The notes below the pieces were generated by a model. It had not been told where the DNA came from. It did not search any database and saw nothing but the letters and a program-made list of their open reading frames with translations. The translations under genes and the position numbers were made by a program. From assembly GCF_024868665.1 (NCBI RefSeq), contig NC_079913.1, forward strand, positions 4,253,269 through 4,317,268: DNA of 64,000 bases, given 5' to 3'. Source of the DNA: Triplophysa rosa (lineage: Eukaryota > Chordata > Actinopteri > Cypriniformes > Nemacheilidae). How positions within the stretch are numbered: the first letter of the stretch is position 1; each line of letters opens with the position of its first letter. This document shows, one piece after another, positions 13,201 through 25,422 of this stretch.

Positions 13201-15629
13201 TGCACGAGCGTACGCGTACAGCCAAACACTCAGCCTTGGAAAGTACACTTCCTACGACTCATACACGTACACACGGGTTTTGACGCATGCGCGTTGCGAC
13301 ATATTTCAATAGCTCTCCTGGCCTACAGGGGTCCGTAAGGAGCATTTATGCTGGTTCGAGGGTGGCAAATGAAACAGCAGAACAACACCAAGAAGAACAA
13401 CAACAATGGAGGAGAAGGACATGCTGCTCTGTTTGTTGCTACTGGAAGAAGAGGAAATGAAAAAGAAAAGATGGTCTGTGCGACTGCTGAACCAGCAAAG
13501 AATGAGGGATGACGAATTCAGTCGACTGGTGAGAGAAATGCGGCTTATTGACGAGGAGAAACATTATCAATACTTTCGCATATCAGCCCTCAGATTCGAC
13601 TACTACCTTGAATCGACGTCACCAGCACACAGTTGCCACCTGGTGGTTAAACTACAAGAAGTGGAATGTGCGACCTGCGAGTATTATGTATGTAAGGTAA
13701 CAAAAATTTGGCAGTGCGAGTAAGTACGCGTGTACTGTTCCGATGACGAAATTTGCATCACGCGCACTGTACGCTGTCCCTTGCGTATGCGTAAAAAGGG
13801 AACCACACTTCAGCCTTTACAGTGACTGTGTCTACAGTAAGAGTAGAGCATTCTTTGGGGTATTCTTTAAAACTGTGCAGAAATGAGCTCAAATAAAACA
13901 TTCGGGGAAAACCAGAGCAGATAACTGTTGTTCAATCACACTGGGATGGAGCAGTCACATAACATGGATGTTTATTAAATTGACCAATCAGGAACTTTCC
14001 CACAGCTCAGAATGTAACCCATTATACTGTGCTGCAGTGTTGATTTGTGACATCACTTCCTGTTAGATAAATTTAAACCCATTTCTCTCACATTTGTAAA
14101 ATGTGTGAGACGTTTGTTATGAGGTTGTGAAGCATCTTACCTGACCACTTTACTGCCTCCTCTGTTCACCTGAATGTCTACAGTACAGCCGGAGTTAACA
14201 TACGACACCAGATTGATCTCAGAGAACTCTGCCTGTAACACACACACACAGATGATCGTGTAAATGTAACACAGAGCTAAATATATGATTTTTACTGTAA
14301 TAAGTCTTCCTGTACTGATGTAAACATCATCACAGACGCTTTAGATAGAGATTTCAGGATTGAAGTGTTATTGCGTGTTTTTATGCAGAAGAGAAGTTTA
14401 GAGATCATTCCAGAAGCTTCAGATGAGAGCACAGCACAAATCGAGTCGTCTGTGACAGCAGGGCTGTGAGAGGACCATGTGACGCCTGTAACCCGGCAAC
14501 CCTAATGCTCTCATTAAACTCATGAAACACACACCGAGACAGAGCCAGATGTCTGTGAGAGACAGAGGAGACGACACTGAGCCAGAGGAATGAGAGCGAG
14601 ACACAAGTGTTGAACAGGAGACAAACCCTCATAACCAGAGACTCATGAAGTTGAAGAGAACTAAAAATTCTAAACTAAATCAAAACAAGATCAATCACAT
14701 GAGCTGGTGGCTGGCTTCCATCAAACAATCTGACCAGACCCGAATGACAACAACAGACATTTTAGCATGATGAGTATAGTCCAGGTGTCACAATCAAACA
14801 CTGACAAACAGCTGTTCTATCTGAACTCATCAGACGCTAGCAGAGGTGATTGTGTCATCTCATTTACACAACAGCAGGTCTCTCTCACAAGGACACAGAT
14901 CTGGCCTGTTTCCGGCTCTCATCCTCTCCACAGAAGCCCAACATCTGTGCGTTTGGCTTCGCTCCTTCTGTCTAGAGTGCATTTTAAAGGACACACAATC
15001 CACAGAACACACAAACATATACACTATACACTCAAGCAACACTCACACACGGCGACACATTGGGCACACATATTAAACCAGTGGCCGTTTCTTTGGTGAA
15101 GTCTTCTGGAATCCCCATCAGCAGCGGAAATGCTCATCGCTCAATCCTATTGGCCGCCTGGCACAGAGGCAGGTCCATCCGTCAACTGGATTGGACGAGG
15201 GAACGCAGCGCTTCGGCATGGGGCGAGGGCACAGGAACCATGCCAGTGTCAAGCTGTCATGGTTACTGTCAGGGTAACACATTCAGACTGATTTTGGACC
15301 CGTTCCTGCCCTGGGAAAGAAAAACAGGAAAGGGTCCAAAGGACAAACGGGCAATCTTTGTTTACTTCCCTCTTCAACCTTCAGCTCTGTCTGTACCAAT
15401 CAGACCCAAGGGCAAATGTAAAGCTGTTCTTCCAACTAACATCAAACTCGCCAGCGTTTCAGATCTTCAAACCCTCTCTGTCCAAAATCTTCTGACCTTT
15501 AACCCCAGACTAGAACAGAGGCAGCACAGGGAGACAGAAGTCCTAGACACACACAGGAAACAGCGCACCATCTTACACCTGCATTCTGAAATCACCTCTG
15601 CATGTACCAAATACATAACTACAAGTGTC

Positions 15630-15683
<54 letters not shown>

Positions 15684-18600
15684 CGCACACACACACGCAC
15701 ACACGCACGCACACACGCACGCACACACACAGAGTTAACGGTCACTGCTCAAAGCCCATCTGGAGTCCTGGCAGGTATTTTTGGAACTGAATCTAATGGG
15801 TGTCATTAAAGAACACAAGGTGCCTTTCGTCCAATCACAGATGAGGGTTAAACACATGCACAGTACATACTGCCTGACCTCTGTGACGATGACATCATCA
15901 GGACAAAAAGATATCCTCCATCGCCATACCAACCAAAATTAGACAGACAGAGCCCAGCTGTTGCCCTTTACTGTGAATATTCCTTCTGTACATTACCTCT
16001 TGCTGTATATTCAATTGATTCCTCTAGCCCTTTTCACAATTCTGTAAAATGGGATGATAACAAAATATTTATATAATAATGAATTAAGAGCTATATAATA
16101 AAGCAATAAGCCCCAAAAAGCAGTAGGTTACAGTGTATTTTATAACAGCTAAGAGGCATTGTTAGGTACGATGTGAAGCAGAGTCATTAAAAGCCCCTTA
16201 GATGTTATAAAATGCTCTGTAGTCTACTGCTTCGCTGGTCTTAGTGCTTTAATATTATAGACCAAATGGTATTATTATATATACAAAGAAAGACAGATAG
16301 AGATAAACTACGCTGTGGCCTTTATTTCCGGTGTTTTCTTCCTACAGGATAAAAATTGTCCTTCATTCACAGAAATGTCCGTTTCATTTGGCCAACATGA
16401 GGCTGTTTTTGTGAGCTGAAACGGTCCTGTGGGAAACTTTACCGCGGTACGCGTCACTCAGCAGATGAGCTTGATTATACTGTACTGTGGTATTTTAGGC
16501 TTGAATCTACACAAGCAAAATACAGCTGGTCAGTATACAGGGATGTGAGTAACTCTTAGAACAGAGACTGAGGTTAAATCACCTACTGTACAGTAATACA
16601 CATACTAGAGCTTTACACCATTATAAACACAACCATCACTATACTGACTCCTCAAGCGCTTCATATCATCTTTCTCAGTTCAACATTCATAAACGGTTTT
16701 TGATTCAAAGCCCATCAAACCACTTCTGGATTAATACATTGAAATTGATCTGCATCCAGAACGTGCGGAACGCCAAATGAATGCCAGAATGCCAAACATC
16801 GCTCCAGATTCCTCTGAGAGATCCTCGCGGCACAGAAGAGCTCAGGTGAGGTCTGTGGAGCAGATGTTCCTCCTCACATCATGCCCAGAAAACATCACGG
16901 ACCGCCCAGGATTGTAAATTGTGCTGCTCCATCAATTATGTGAATTTACAACAGTTCTCTTCCTGACGCACAGACCGGAGCTGAAGAGAACGATATTCGC
17001 CGCTGGATAAAAACAGCCATACCTGTTCAGTCTCTCACTTCACTGGAGTCAGTAAACAAAACCAACAGCCATGAGCTTGAACAGCATGAAAGAGAACAAA
17101 GCATCTGTTGTCTGTGAAGGGTTATTAAGAGCGGGAGATCAACCTCAGGCCTGGAGAACAAACATTATCTGGAGATAGACTCTTAAGATCCAGCTGCAGG
17201 TCATGTCAGGTGAAACTGTCGCTCATCGACAAGTGACACTGCACAAATACAAACTCAAGATACAGAATTTTGCTTTGATATTTGAATATTTCATGCAATG
17301 GCATTCAGATTCAAACGGGAGTTTTGGAATGACTCATTTAGTTTAAAAGCTGTTGTGGTTTTAACGATGAAACAGTTGTGTTGTGAGAGCATCTCGATGG
17401 TTGTTTGTGTGTTTAATGTTACTGCCCATATAAAGCATCTCATAAAAGCCCAACATGTTATATAGAGGCTGTCTGGCCTCCGTATCTCACACACGCTTCC
17501 CGTTCATTTGTCTGAATAACAGGACTCAGGAAACGCCTTTAAAAACACGTGTGCAATGGTTTACAGATGTACAGTAACACAGAGATGGTATCTGTGCGCT
17601 GGCACACTTCATGTCTAGACACAGAGTAGGTTAAACTTCATCACGGTACGCCAACAGCGTTACACAATGCTAAACGGTCTAACATGACAACAAATCAAAT
17701 GTTTTCTCTTTTTCTGGCGGTCTTACACGCACACGTGTAAGCGATTTCATGTCTGACTGCTAAATTAATTTAGGTTTAGCAACATTTAATGAGAAATAAG
17801 AGGAAAAAGCACTGAGTCATGATGCTGAAGTGAGATTAATACACACACATACCTGTTCAACACGAATCTCATATTCTCCATTCAGCCTCCGTCCTCTGAA
17901 ATACTTCACCCTGCAGGAGAAACACAAAGATTCACATTCAGAACTCTCAGAGACAATGAATCACAAATGATTACTGTACATGAGCTTGTGTTTATTGTGA
18001 ATCATACTGTAACTACGCTGATGAGATCCGTCAATCAAAACATTTATGATAGTTACAGGTAAAACACATTTCATCACGATTGTACAAACACTATAAACTC
18101 ATGTGTCATGATTGAGCTCATCAATGACTGCTGCAAGCAACCACAATTTCCAACATATGTGTGAACGGATCACATATAAACCTTGAATACAGTGCAAATA
18201 AAAGCACCTGCCTAAAAGAGAAACAAACAAACAGACAGACAGACAGAGAGAGACAGAAAGCGAGCGAGAGGAGCAGCAGAAGAGAGCAATGACATGCTGT
18301 AAGCTGACTGATTGTGTCCTCACACACAGAAGCAGGGAAGCGCTGGGAACTGGACCACGTCTGTCAGGGGCAGAATGCGTCTCCCAGCGACTCCCTGACT
18401 CCGTTCAGGAATGCCCACAGAGGAAGAGAGAGACAGACAAGCAGAGCTGACAGAGAGACAGGAATCTGCTCACAGATTTTAACCCTCATGTTGTGTCATC
18501 AGCTACAAAACACATACAGGTACCTGAAATCTACAGATTCAACTGACTGTCTTAACCTTATGAGAAATGATTTATTATAAACATATCATGTGTTTCTAAA

Positions 18601-18958
18601 CAAGATCCGACAAAAGCTAGAGAAATAACGAAAATCATTGACAGCAAACACTTACTGAATCTGAACAGCGCTATTGTTCATGAAATGTCAAATGATTTCA
18701 GCAAAATCTCTGGACTACAACAACAAGCCTGTGTGTGTGTGTGTGTGGTTTTGTATTTGTGGATGTCACAGCTGATAAAGTGTAATGGACAGAAGACCGC
18801 AGCATTCATCATGATGGGTGAAATAATGTCATGAGCACTGCCATAGGACGTCCCGTACACACACACGCACGCACGCACGCACACACACGCACGCACGCAC
18901 GCGCGCACGCGCACGCACACGCACACGCACACGCACACGCACACGCACACACACACGC

Positions 18959-18997
<39 letters not shown>

Positions 18998-20554
18998 CGA
19001 GTCAATGGAGATCATTGACTATTCCCCTTCATTTCACACACTTCAGGCTTTTGTGTTTGACATGAACTGAGATGTGGGAGTAATCCATCATGACATCAGC
19101 TCGAGCTGGAAATATTCATTACTGATCATAAGAGATTCCTCATAGCATACAATACTTCATAATCAATATACATATCATAGAAATGATCTAACATTTGTTT
19201 TATATGAATCTCAATGACAGGTGTATCTGGGTAAAGGACATGTTGCTTCAGGATACGTTTACAGAAAACAATTAAACACTATCCCTAACACCAATTAACT
19301 TGTAAAATGTAAAATATACATTTTGTGAATTTTTAGAACACAGGCATGAGTTACAAAGCACAAAACTCAATTTTTGAACCCTGGCAGCTCATGACAGATA
19401 TCTAGCGCCACCTGCTGATGATAGTCCGATTCTGACAGAAAGCTAACGGATTATTGCACCATCATGTGGTAAAAGATGCCTGTGTTGTGCAAGTACAAAA
19501 CACATTTAAAGACTTTGTCTTGCTTTACAGTAAAAATATGTAGAAAAACTTACTTGAAGCACAACGTTTATCAGAATATGAGTGCATATAATAACATTCA
19601 TCATAGCTTTTCCTGATTGAAGCCTGAACCTTAAGGTTAAGACATGAAACAAGTTTTTGCTAATAGAGCTGAAGTGTTTACTAAAAACAAGTGTTTCAGG
19701 TTGTCAAACTTCTTGTTTAAGAGATGTTTAGATCATTTTACTGTAAACCAAGAGGAAAACACTCAAATATAAACCTGTCCTGTTATCATCACAGACATCT
19801 TCAGATATCAGTATCAGTCTGAACAAACATTTGTGTTCACGGAGTATAAATCAGCACATCAGTACATAAAAGTAGCAGTAAACATAAACCACTTAACCAA
19901 AATATTGAGTAAATACATTTACTCAATACATTAAGTAAATACATGCTGAGCGGTGTGAATGACCTGTGGGAATCTGTAGAGATTTCTGCAGAATAAGCAG
20001 ACAGATTCTCACCGTGTGAACACAGACTCGTCAAACCTCAAAGAGCTGATGCCAGGTTTGAGATCTTTTCACATCTGATTTCATCCCGCAAAACATGAGA
20101 ATGTGAACTCTTTACTGTCAGTGAATGTAGCTGAGTCTCAGCACTGATCTTACCAGTCTGTGAGCGGCTCATCGATGACCAGAAGAACTTTGGGTTTGCG
20201 TACGGCGGGTTTGGCTGGAGGTGCGGTCGACGTGGCGGCCGAGGCTTCGGCATGAGCAGCCGCTTTGGCTTGCACGGCACTGGCGATCTGAGCCGTCTTC
20301 ACCACGCTGGAGAACGAGCTGAGGAACCCACCGGAGGCAGCAGGCGGGGCTTGGGCTTGCAGAGACGGTTGTGTGGGCGGAGCCTGAGCCTGTGGGGCCG
20401 GCTGTGCGGGTTGTCCAGGAGGCTGGCGGCGCTCTGTGGCCGGGGAAGCCGGGGAGCTGGTGGAACTAGAGGGTCTCTGGAGGTCCATCATGTAGCCATT
20501 GGGCAGGTTGGCTACAAAGCTGCTGTCTGACAGACGTCTGCGCAGGTAATTCAT
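10212..20554 (-). CDS. syn3: Synapsin III, N-terminal part (coding exons 1-5; rest off the left edge)
   Basis: Presynaptic vesicle phosphoprotein that binds vesicles and actin and regulates vesicle availability. Minus-strand coding exons in order are 20154-20554, 17853-17910, 14141-14232, 10826-10982 and 10212-10301, giving 798 nt or 266 aa with all phases compatible. Exon 1 starts [20 protein letters not shown], the conserved domain A with the RRLS phosphorylation site. It continues through a Pro/Ala/Gln-rich domain B and ends in domain C at [13 protein letters not shown]. Later exons give [66 protein letters not shown] and [16 protein letters not shown]. The stretch [16 protein letters not shown], the GPEKFPL block and the nested timp3 all indicate SYN3 rather than SYN1 or SYN2. 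The ATP-grasp core and C-terminus are outside the window. Confidence 0.93.
12001..12125. repeat. Duplicated CA-rich block
   Basis: A block of about 60 bp (ACACACATCTTACACACAAC ATACATGCATGTACACACAC) occurs twice in direct tandem within syn3 intron 3. It is simple-sequence derived. Confidence 0.7.
12850..12897. repeat. (ATTC)n tetranucleotide microsatellite
   Basis: About twelve uninterrupted ATTC units in syn3 intron 3. Confidence 0.95.
13185..13805 (+). mobile_element. Internally deleted PIF/Harbinger-type DNA transposon
   Basis: An ATG at 13406 opens a 105-codon frame reading [11 protein letters not shown] then acidic and basic residues, [21 protein letters not shown] and [17 protein letters not shown]. 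This order (W-V-R-x-L/I-N, E-F-x-x-L-x-x-E-L/M-R, Y-F-R-M/I-S-x-x-x-F-D-x-L) is the N-terminus of HARBI1-like transposases. After DYYLE the frame passes directly into GCACACAGTTGCCACCTGGT and soon ends, so the catalytic DDE region is missing. The flanks are GC/CpG-rich and roughly inverted (TTTTTACATGTGCACGAGCG at left, and CTTGCGTATGCGTAAAAAGG at right reading as its degenerate complement). It lies in syn3 intron 3 and is a dead or non-autonomous copy. Confidence 0.65.
15632..15732. repeat. (CA)n/(CGCA)n microsatellite
   Basis: An uninterrupted CA tract grades into CACG/CGCA units in syn3 intron 2. It supplies the tail of a spurious 249-codon frame. Confidence 0.95.
16097..16254. mobile_element. 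Palindromic MITE in syn3 intron 2
   Basis: The sequence folds back on itself. AGCAGTAGGTTACAGTGTAT at the left is matched by the complement of ATGCTCTGTAGTCTACTGCT at the right with few mismatches, continuing through TTTTATAACA/TGTTATAAAA to a short centre. Outer ends ATAAAGCAATAAG and CTTAGTGCTTTAAT extend the inverted repeat. It encodes no protein. Confidence 0.65.
18858..19000. repeat. CA/CG alternating purine-pyrimidine tract (Z-DNA prone)
   Basis: About 140 bp of CACG, CGCGCACG and CACACG units in the syn3 intron between coding exons 1 and 2. It is strictly alternating pyrimidine-purine with many CpG steps, the sequence type that most readily adopts left-handed DNA. Confidence 0.9.
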
Positions 20555-20964
20555 GATGAAGCTGGTGATTAATCTGAGACACAAAGAAAGCACAGAAGAC
20601 ATTTATCAGCAGGATTTACCCTACAGTTTAATTAAGGAGACATTAGATGGAGTCGGACCCTCAATGACATGGCTAGAATTTCATGTCTTACTATCCTGCC
20701 TTTGAAAGCAATTCTAAAATAAAAACTTTAAAGAGGAAACGCACCACTGCATTTATCTGCTGTCGGCGAGTAATGAGATTTTTCTCATTAAAATAAAGTG
20801 AGTTTAACTGCAGGGATAAACAACAGATATGTAGAGTGAGAGTGTTAATGACGCAGACACACAAAGAGCCAGAGGAAAAATCACAACAGACACACAACCA
20901 AACATTCACATATAAAGAGGAAAAGTCAATAGTCTGGACACGGCAGGGAGAAATATATGAAGCA

Positions 20965-21052
20965 CAGAGAGAGACAGAGAGACAGAGAGAGAGAGAGACA
21001 GAGAGAGAGACAGAGAGAGCGACAGAGACAGAGAGAAAGAGAGAGAGAGATT
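20965..21052. repeat. GA/CAGA microsatellite
   Basis: Irregular AGAGAGACAGAGAG repeats upstream of syn3 coding exon 1. No gene here. Confidence 0.9.
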
Positions 21053-23104
21053 TTACAGAATAATATCATTATTTATCCAATCACAATCCAGTGCTCCAGA
21101 TAATCTTACACTAGTGAAATGAATCTGAACGGTTCTGACTCAACAGATTCAAAATCTGTGCCCAAACATGTCCGGAAACATCACACTGGGTCTTAAGATG
21201 TTTTCTATAATTCACATCTCTATTAATGCCCAGTGCCTCCAGTATCGTGGTTTGACACCCCTGCTCATTTTAGAGATTCACCACTTCAGTTACCTCATGC
21301 TGCTAACATCGCTGTCAAACTCAAGACTGCAAGACAGAAAATGAATTCATCATCACAGGAGCTTCTGTCTATTAAAGGCTTCTCCAGCGAGCGCAGGAGT
21401 CACGACAGGCTCAATGAGCACGTTCAGAACGCTACTGACAATTAGCCGAGCGCACGGCTTGCTGTCATTTTACAAGAGCTGTTATTAACATCAGACGACA
21501 CATAACCACGCCCTGATCCAACAACACATGATTGCTGGACATCAGCAGAGTATCTCAGGAATAAAAAAACAGATGAGAATATAGTGTGGCACAACACAAC
21601 AGAAGCATGTTTGTGTTCACACGTCCTGCTGTGTGTAAATACACTGAGCGTCAACGTCAGGTCTTACAGTAATAAAACTCTGCCTGTAAACATTTTCAGT
21701 TCTACATGTTTTGGTAAAAATGTTTTGGTACTCCCACACAGGAAAGCAACGGATCAGTCGCTTAGCAACCGCTTCATTTTTTTAACACTTGACTCTAAAA
21801 CGTGGTACCACCCAAGACGTTGTGTAGCTACGGTACTTTAGAGATTCAGGTGATGAGAAACGCACAGACCACCTTATGCTGCATCAGAACGTCTACGTAT
21901 TATACAATGTGTCAACATAAACAACATAATTCAGCACATGAAAATAATGAAGCAGAATAAAGTTCACAGGAACAGGCACATGTAATCTGCTATATTCATC
22001 TCATCATCTACTGTGAAATATAAGAAAATCATGTACACAATATAAATCATAGAAAAGATCCATAAATATGAAACATCATAACGTTTAACTCCGCTGCACA
22101 GTATTATTATTATTCTTTTACACGAGAATATAAAGGACTTCTTTAGTTCTAATGTCCATTTGCAGGGCATCCAAGAAGCCTCATGCACCACAGGCTCCCT
22201 CTAGACTTTATAATGGGTTTGTACAAATAGGTTTTCAATTTATGACTGAATTTTGGTCTGTGGTGAACGTTACTTAAAGAGACTACAACATTTCATTATT
22301 TGATATGAAGTGACACAGTTATAACTCGGACATAAAGATATTGCCAGATAAGGAATACTATACTTGAATATTATACTTAATTTGATTGTTTGCAAACATA
22401 CATTTTAAATCACAATTCCAAAGACAGACGTGCTGAAAACTGCACCTGGTGATTCCAGACACATCAGCTTGTGAACATCAGATGTCCAGGTGTGTTTGAA
22501 GGACATCTGAACTGTAGGACCAGCTAATTTTCAGATTACAACACCAACAACTCTATAACGCCAGTCTTATAACGAGAGTCCAGTCATGTGCTGGTAGTTT
22601 CCAATAGAAGGTAACAAAAAACTCCATCACTAACTCTTCAGTTGTGGTATCTCCCTGGTTACTGTCATCACGTGGCATCTCGCTGCAGATAGCACACACA
22701 TTAGCATCCGACTTTCCGCAGAGACACGCACATGAATCTGAAGTCACATCACATTACTCTGCAGAACACAGAGCAGCTTTCTAAACAAGACGATTCTTTA
22801 CTGGACACAATATCTACTGATGGAGAAAGTCTTATTTTAAACACAGCTGAGCAAAAATGAATCGAGTATTCAATAAAAGATTTACAACAGGTCAAAGAAC
22901 TGAAGTGAGCTGATTGTTATTGATTCAGAAAGTGAAGCCTGAGGTTCAGACAACAGCTCAATACTGCTGCAAAAAACCCACAAGAAATGATGTCACCACA
23001 GGAAGAGGCCCAATGACAATGAGCATGGTTTAAGCTGATGGCTAGTCAATATAGTTTTTGTGTAATGTAAACATGCTCTAGTTTACAAATGGAATAATAG
23101 ACAG

Positions 23105-25110
23105 CTCATTCAGACACACTGGCATGTTTACATGCACCCATTTTCGTCAATCCGAATTAATTCAGTCTGATTGCAGATCATTTCAGTGCTGGTTACATGT
23201 CCCTTAACGTTGCAATGCGATTCAAAAATTTGTTTATATGTATATGAAATATATTCTGATTAGAACCACTGTGCAAGCGCAGTAAGCACACAGCTAGGGT
23301 TGCCAGATTCTCATAACAAATCCAGTCCAATGGCCATTTATAAACGATCCAAAAACATCTCAAATGACCTCGCATAACCCAATTATCAACATATGATGGA
23401 GAACATTATTCCACTTTTAACTCACAAGAAAAAACAACCGCGACAACCGTTTAAAGGAGAGGTTGTTAGAGCGGTTTTACTAGATGTGAAATAAGTCTCT
23501 GGTGTCCCCAGAGTGTGTATGTGAAGTTTTAGCTCAAAATACCCAGCGGATCATTTATTATAGCATGTTGAAGTTGCCCGTTTTTGAGTGCGTGTAAAAA
23601 CGCAACGATTTTGCTTGTATCTCTTTAAATGTTAATGAGCTTTTCGTCCCAGCCCCCTCTCCAGAGGAGGGCGGAGTTTCAGGAACTCGTGCTGATGCAT
23701 ACTGGCCAAAACAAAACATCAAAATGTCAGAAATTGTTAGTGGTGTTCAGCCCTATATGTACGAACCGGAGTCTGACACTGATGGAGAGACACAAGAAGT
23801 GACAACCTTAAGAATGTAACAGGACGTTTCCAAATGGTTAGTTGTAATTTTGCAGTTATTGTGAAATGAACGTTCTTCAAGTGATCGATAAGCATTAGCA
23901 TGGTCCGTCATGATAATGTATAAATCGCTGTACAGGTGCTCGTGTGGGAATTGCAGTAAAATGACTACAGAGTCAGAGAATAAATGCTGCATGGAGGTCG
24001 TAGAAAGGGTATAGTTTAGCGTTACTACAGTTATACTACGCTTTCAACGTTGTTCTATCGTGTACCGTCACACTTACTTTACGTATTGTTTACAATAAGC
24101 CCGACAGCATGTGAGGGCAGCGTCAATAAATACAGTTAGACGCTGTACTTCTAATTTTAGCAACATTACCAATATAGCGCGATAACAAGCACATTAAGAG
24201 TGGCAATTTTGAAAGACTAATCAGCAACAATATGAGGTGTGATACGTAACGTTACTGCTTCTGCTGGATATGAAGACTGGGCACGAAGAGTTGGTATTGC
24301 TCCCGGTTTCAGTAGCAACCTCGTTGAAAGTCCAGCGTTGTACTGGCCCTCATTCGTGAAGCAGTCCGGCGTGAAATGATTGGCGGAAACGTGAAATACT
24401 TTACCGATTCTCAGCGGGACATTGTCTTCATAAATGAAATTAAACCATGCTGTACTCTGTAACTCAACTTGCGGGAGTCTATGGAGACAGTTATGCTGGT
24501 CGGTACATCCAAATACAGAACAACTGTAAAGCCCTCCATGGCGCAGACATTGTTTAGCTCCAGTGACGATCTAACGATGGCGACTGTTGTACTTCCCACA
24601 TGGGACTGTGTCTAAGCAAATAGGGCAGATCGTCACCACTGCTGGGCGGGCTTTGCCGTTGAGTGACGACATTAACGGCAGAATTCAAATCTTTGCTTTT
24701 ACCAGCAGGGTTTTTGAATTACGCAAATTATTAAAAAAGGAGTGAGCACATTTTTAACTGTTTAGACTGCTTGTTTACAGACACTGTGGACACGTATAGT
24801 TGTTTTAACACATTATAAAAGTGAATTTTGCAAAATACGTGCACTTTAAAATGTTCCCGAATGACCAAGTACTTGAAACATAACAGGACCTGGTAACACT
24901 GCGCACAGCATCTAACATCTCACTTCAAACTTCCTCTTGATCAGACTGCTTTCAGGCTACACCACCCCTTTCAATCCGATCGAAATTTTAATCATATTGA
25001 CATCAATCAGATTGATTAAGGTGTTTACATGAAGGCTTTTCAGTCCGATTGAGCCATCAATCCGATTACAAGTGGATTATTTGGTTGCAACTTGCATGTA
25101 AACGTGGCTA
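23105..25110. mobile_element. Nested DNA transposons in the syn3 5' intron
   Basis: The outer ends are inverted: GGCATGTTTACATGCACCC near 23122 and GCATGTAAACGTGGCTACTG near 25110, so an outer element with a GTTTACATGCA-type terminus spans about 2 kb. Inside it, from about 23450 to 24900, lies a second unit that contains a short plus-strand frame starting MSEIVSGVQPYMYEPESDTD at 23724. It looks like the N-terminus of a multicopy transposon-associated protein family of fish genomes. That frame stops after about 31 codons. Exact inner boundaries were not resolved. Confidence 0.5.
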
Positions 25111-25380
25111 CTGATTGGTAGACATGTACTTTTGCATTTGCTGGATTAAATATTGGACACAAAACATTAAGTTAAATGCATTCCAAAGGAAAGCAGAGAG
25201 TTCTGAGCTGTCTCTCTTCCTTTAGACTTTTAATCTGTCTTTCTGTCAAATTGAGCTCACACAGAAACACACACAGCAGCCTGCAAGCAGCAAACACACT
25301 GACGCATTTCTACATCTTCTTCAGATGCCGTATAATGAAGCCATGAGAAGATGAGGCAGAACAGAGCACATTATATCTGG

Positions 25381-25422
<42 letters not shown>

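Noticed and set aside
13406..13723. A host gene encoding a 105-aa acidic/basic protein
   Set aside because: The peptide matches the Harbinger transposase N-terminus and sits between CpG-rich inverted ends, so it is a transposon relic.
15060..15809. 249-codon plus-strand open frame in syn3 intron 2
   Set aside because: No recognisable domain, ends in a His/Thr tract encoded by a CA microsatellite, lies inside an intron, and has no splice or promoter context.
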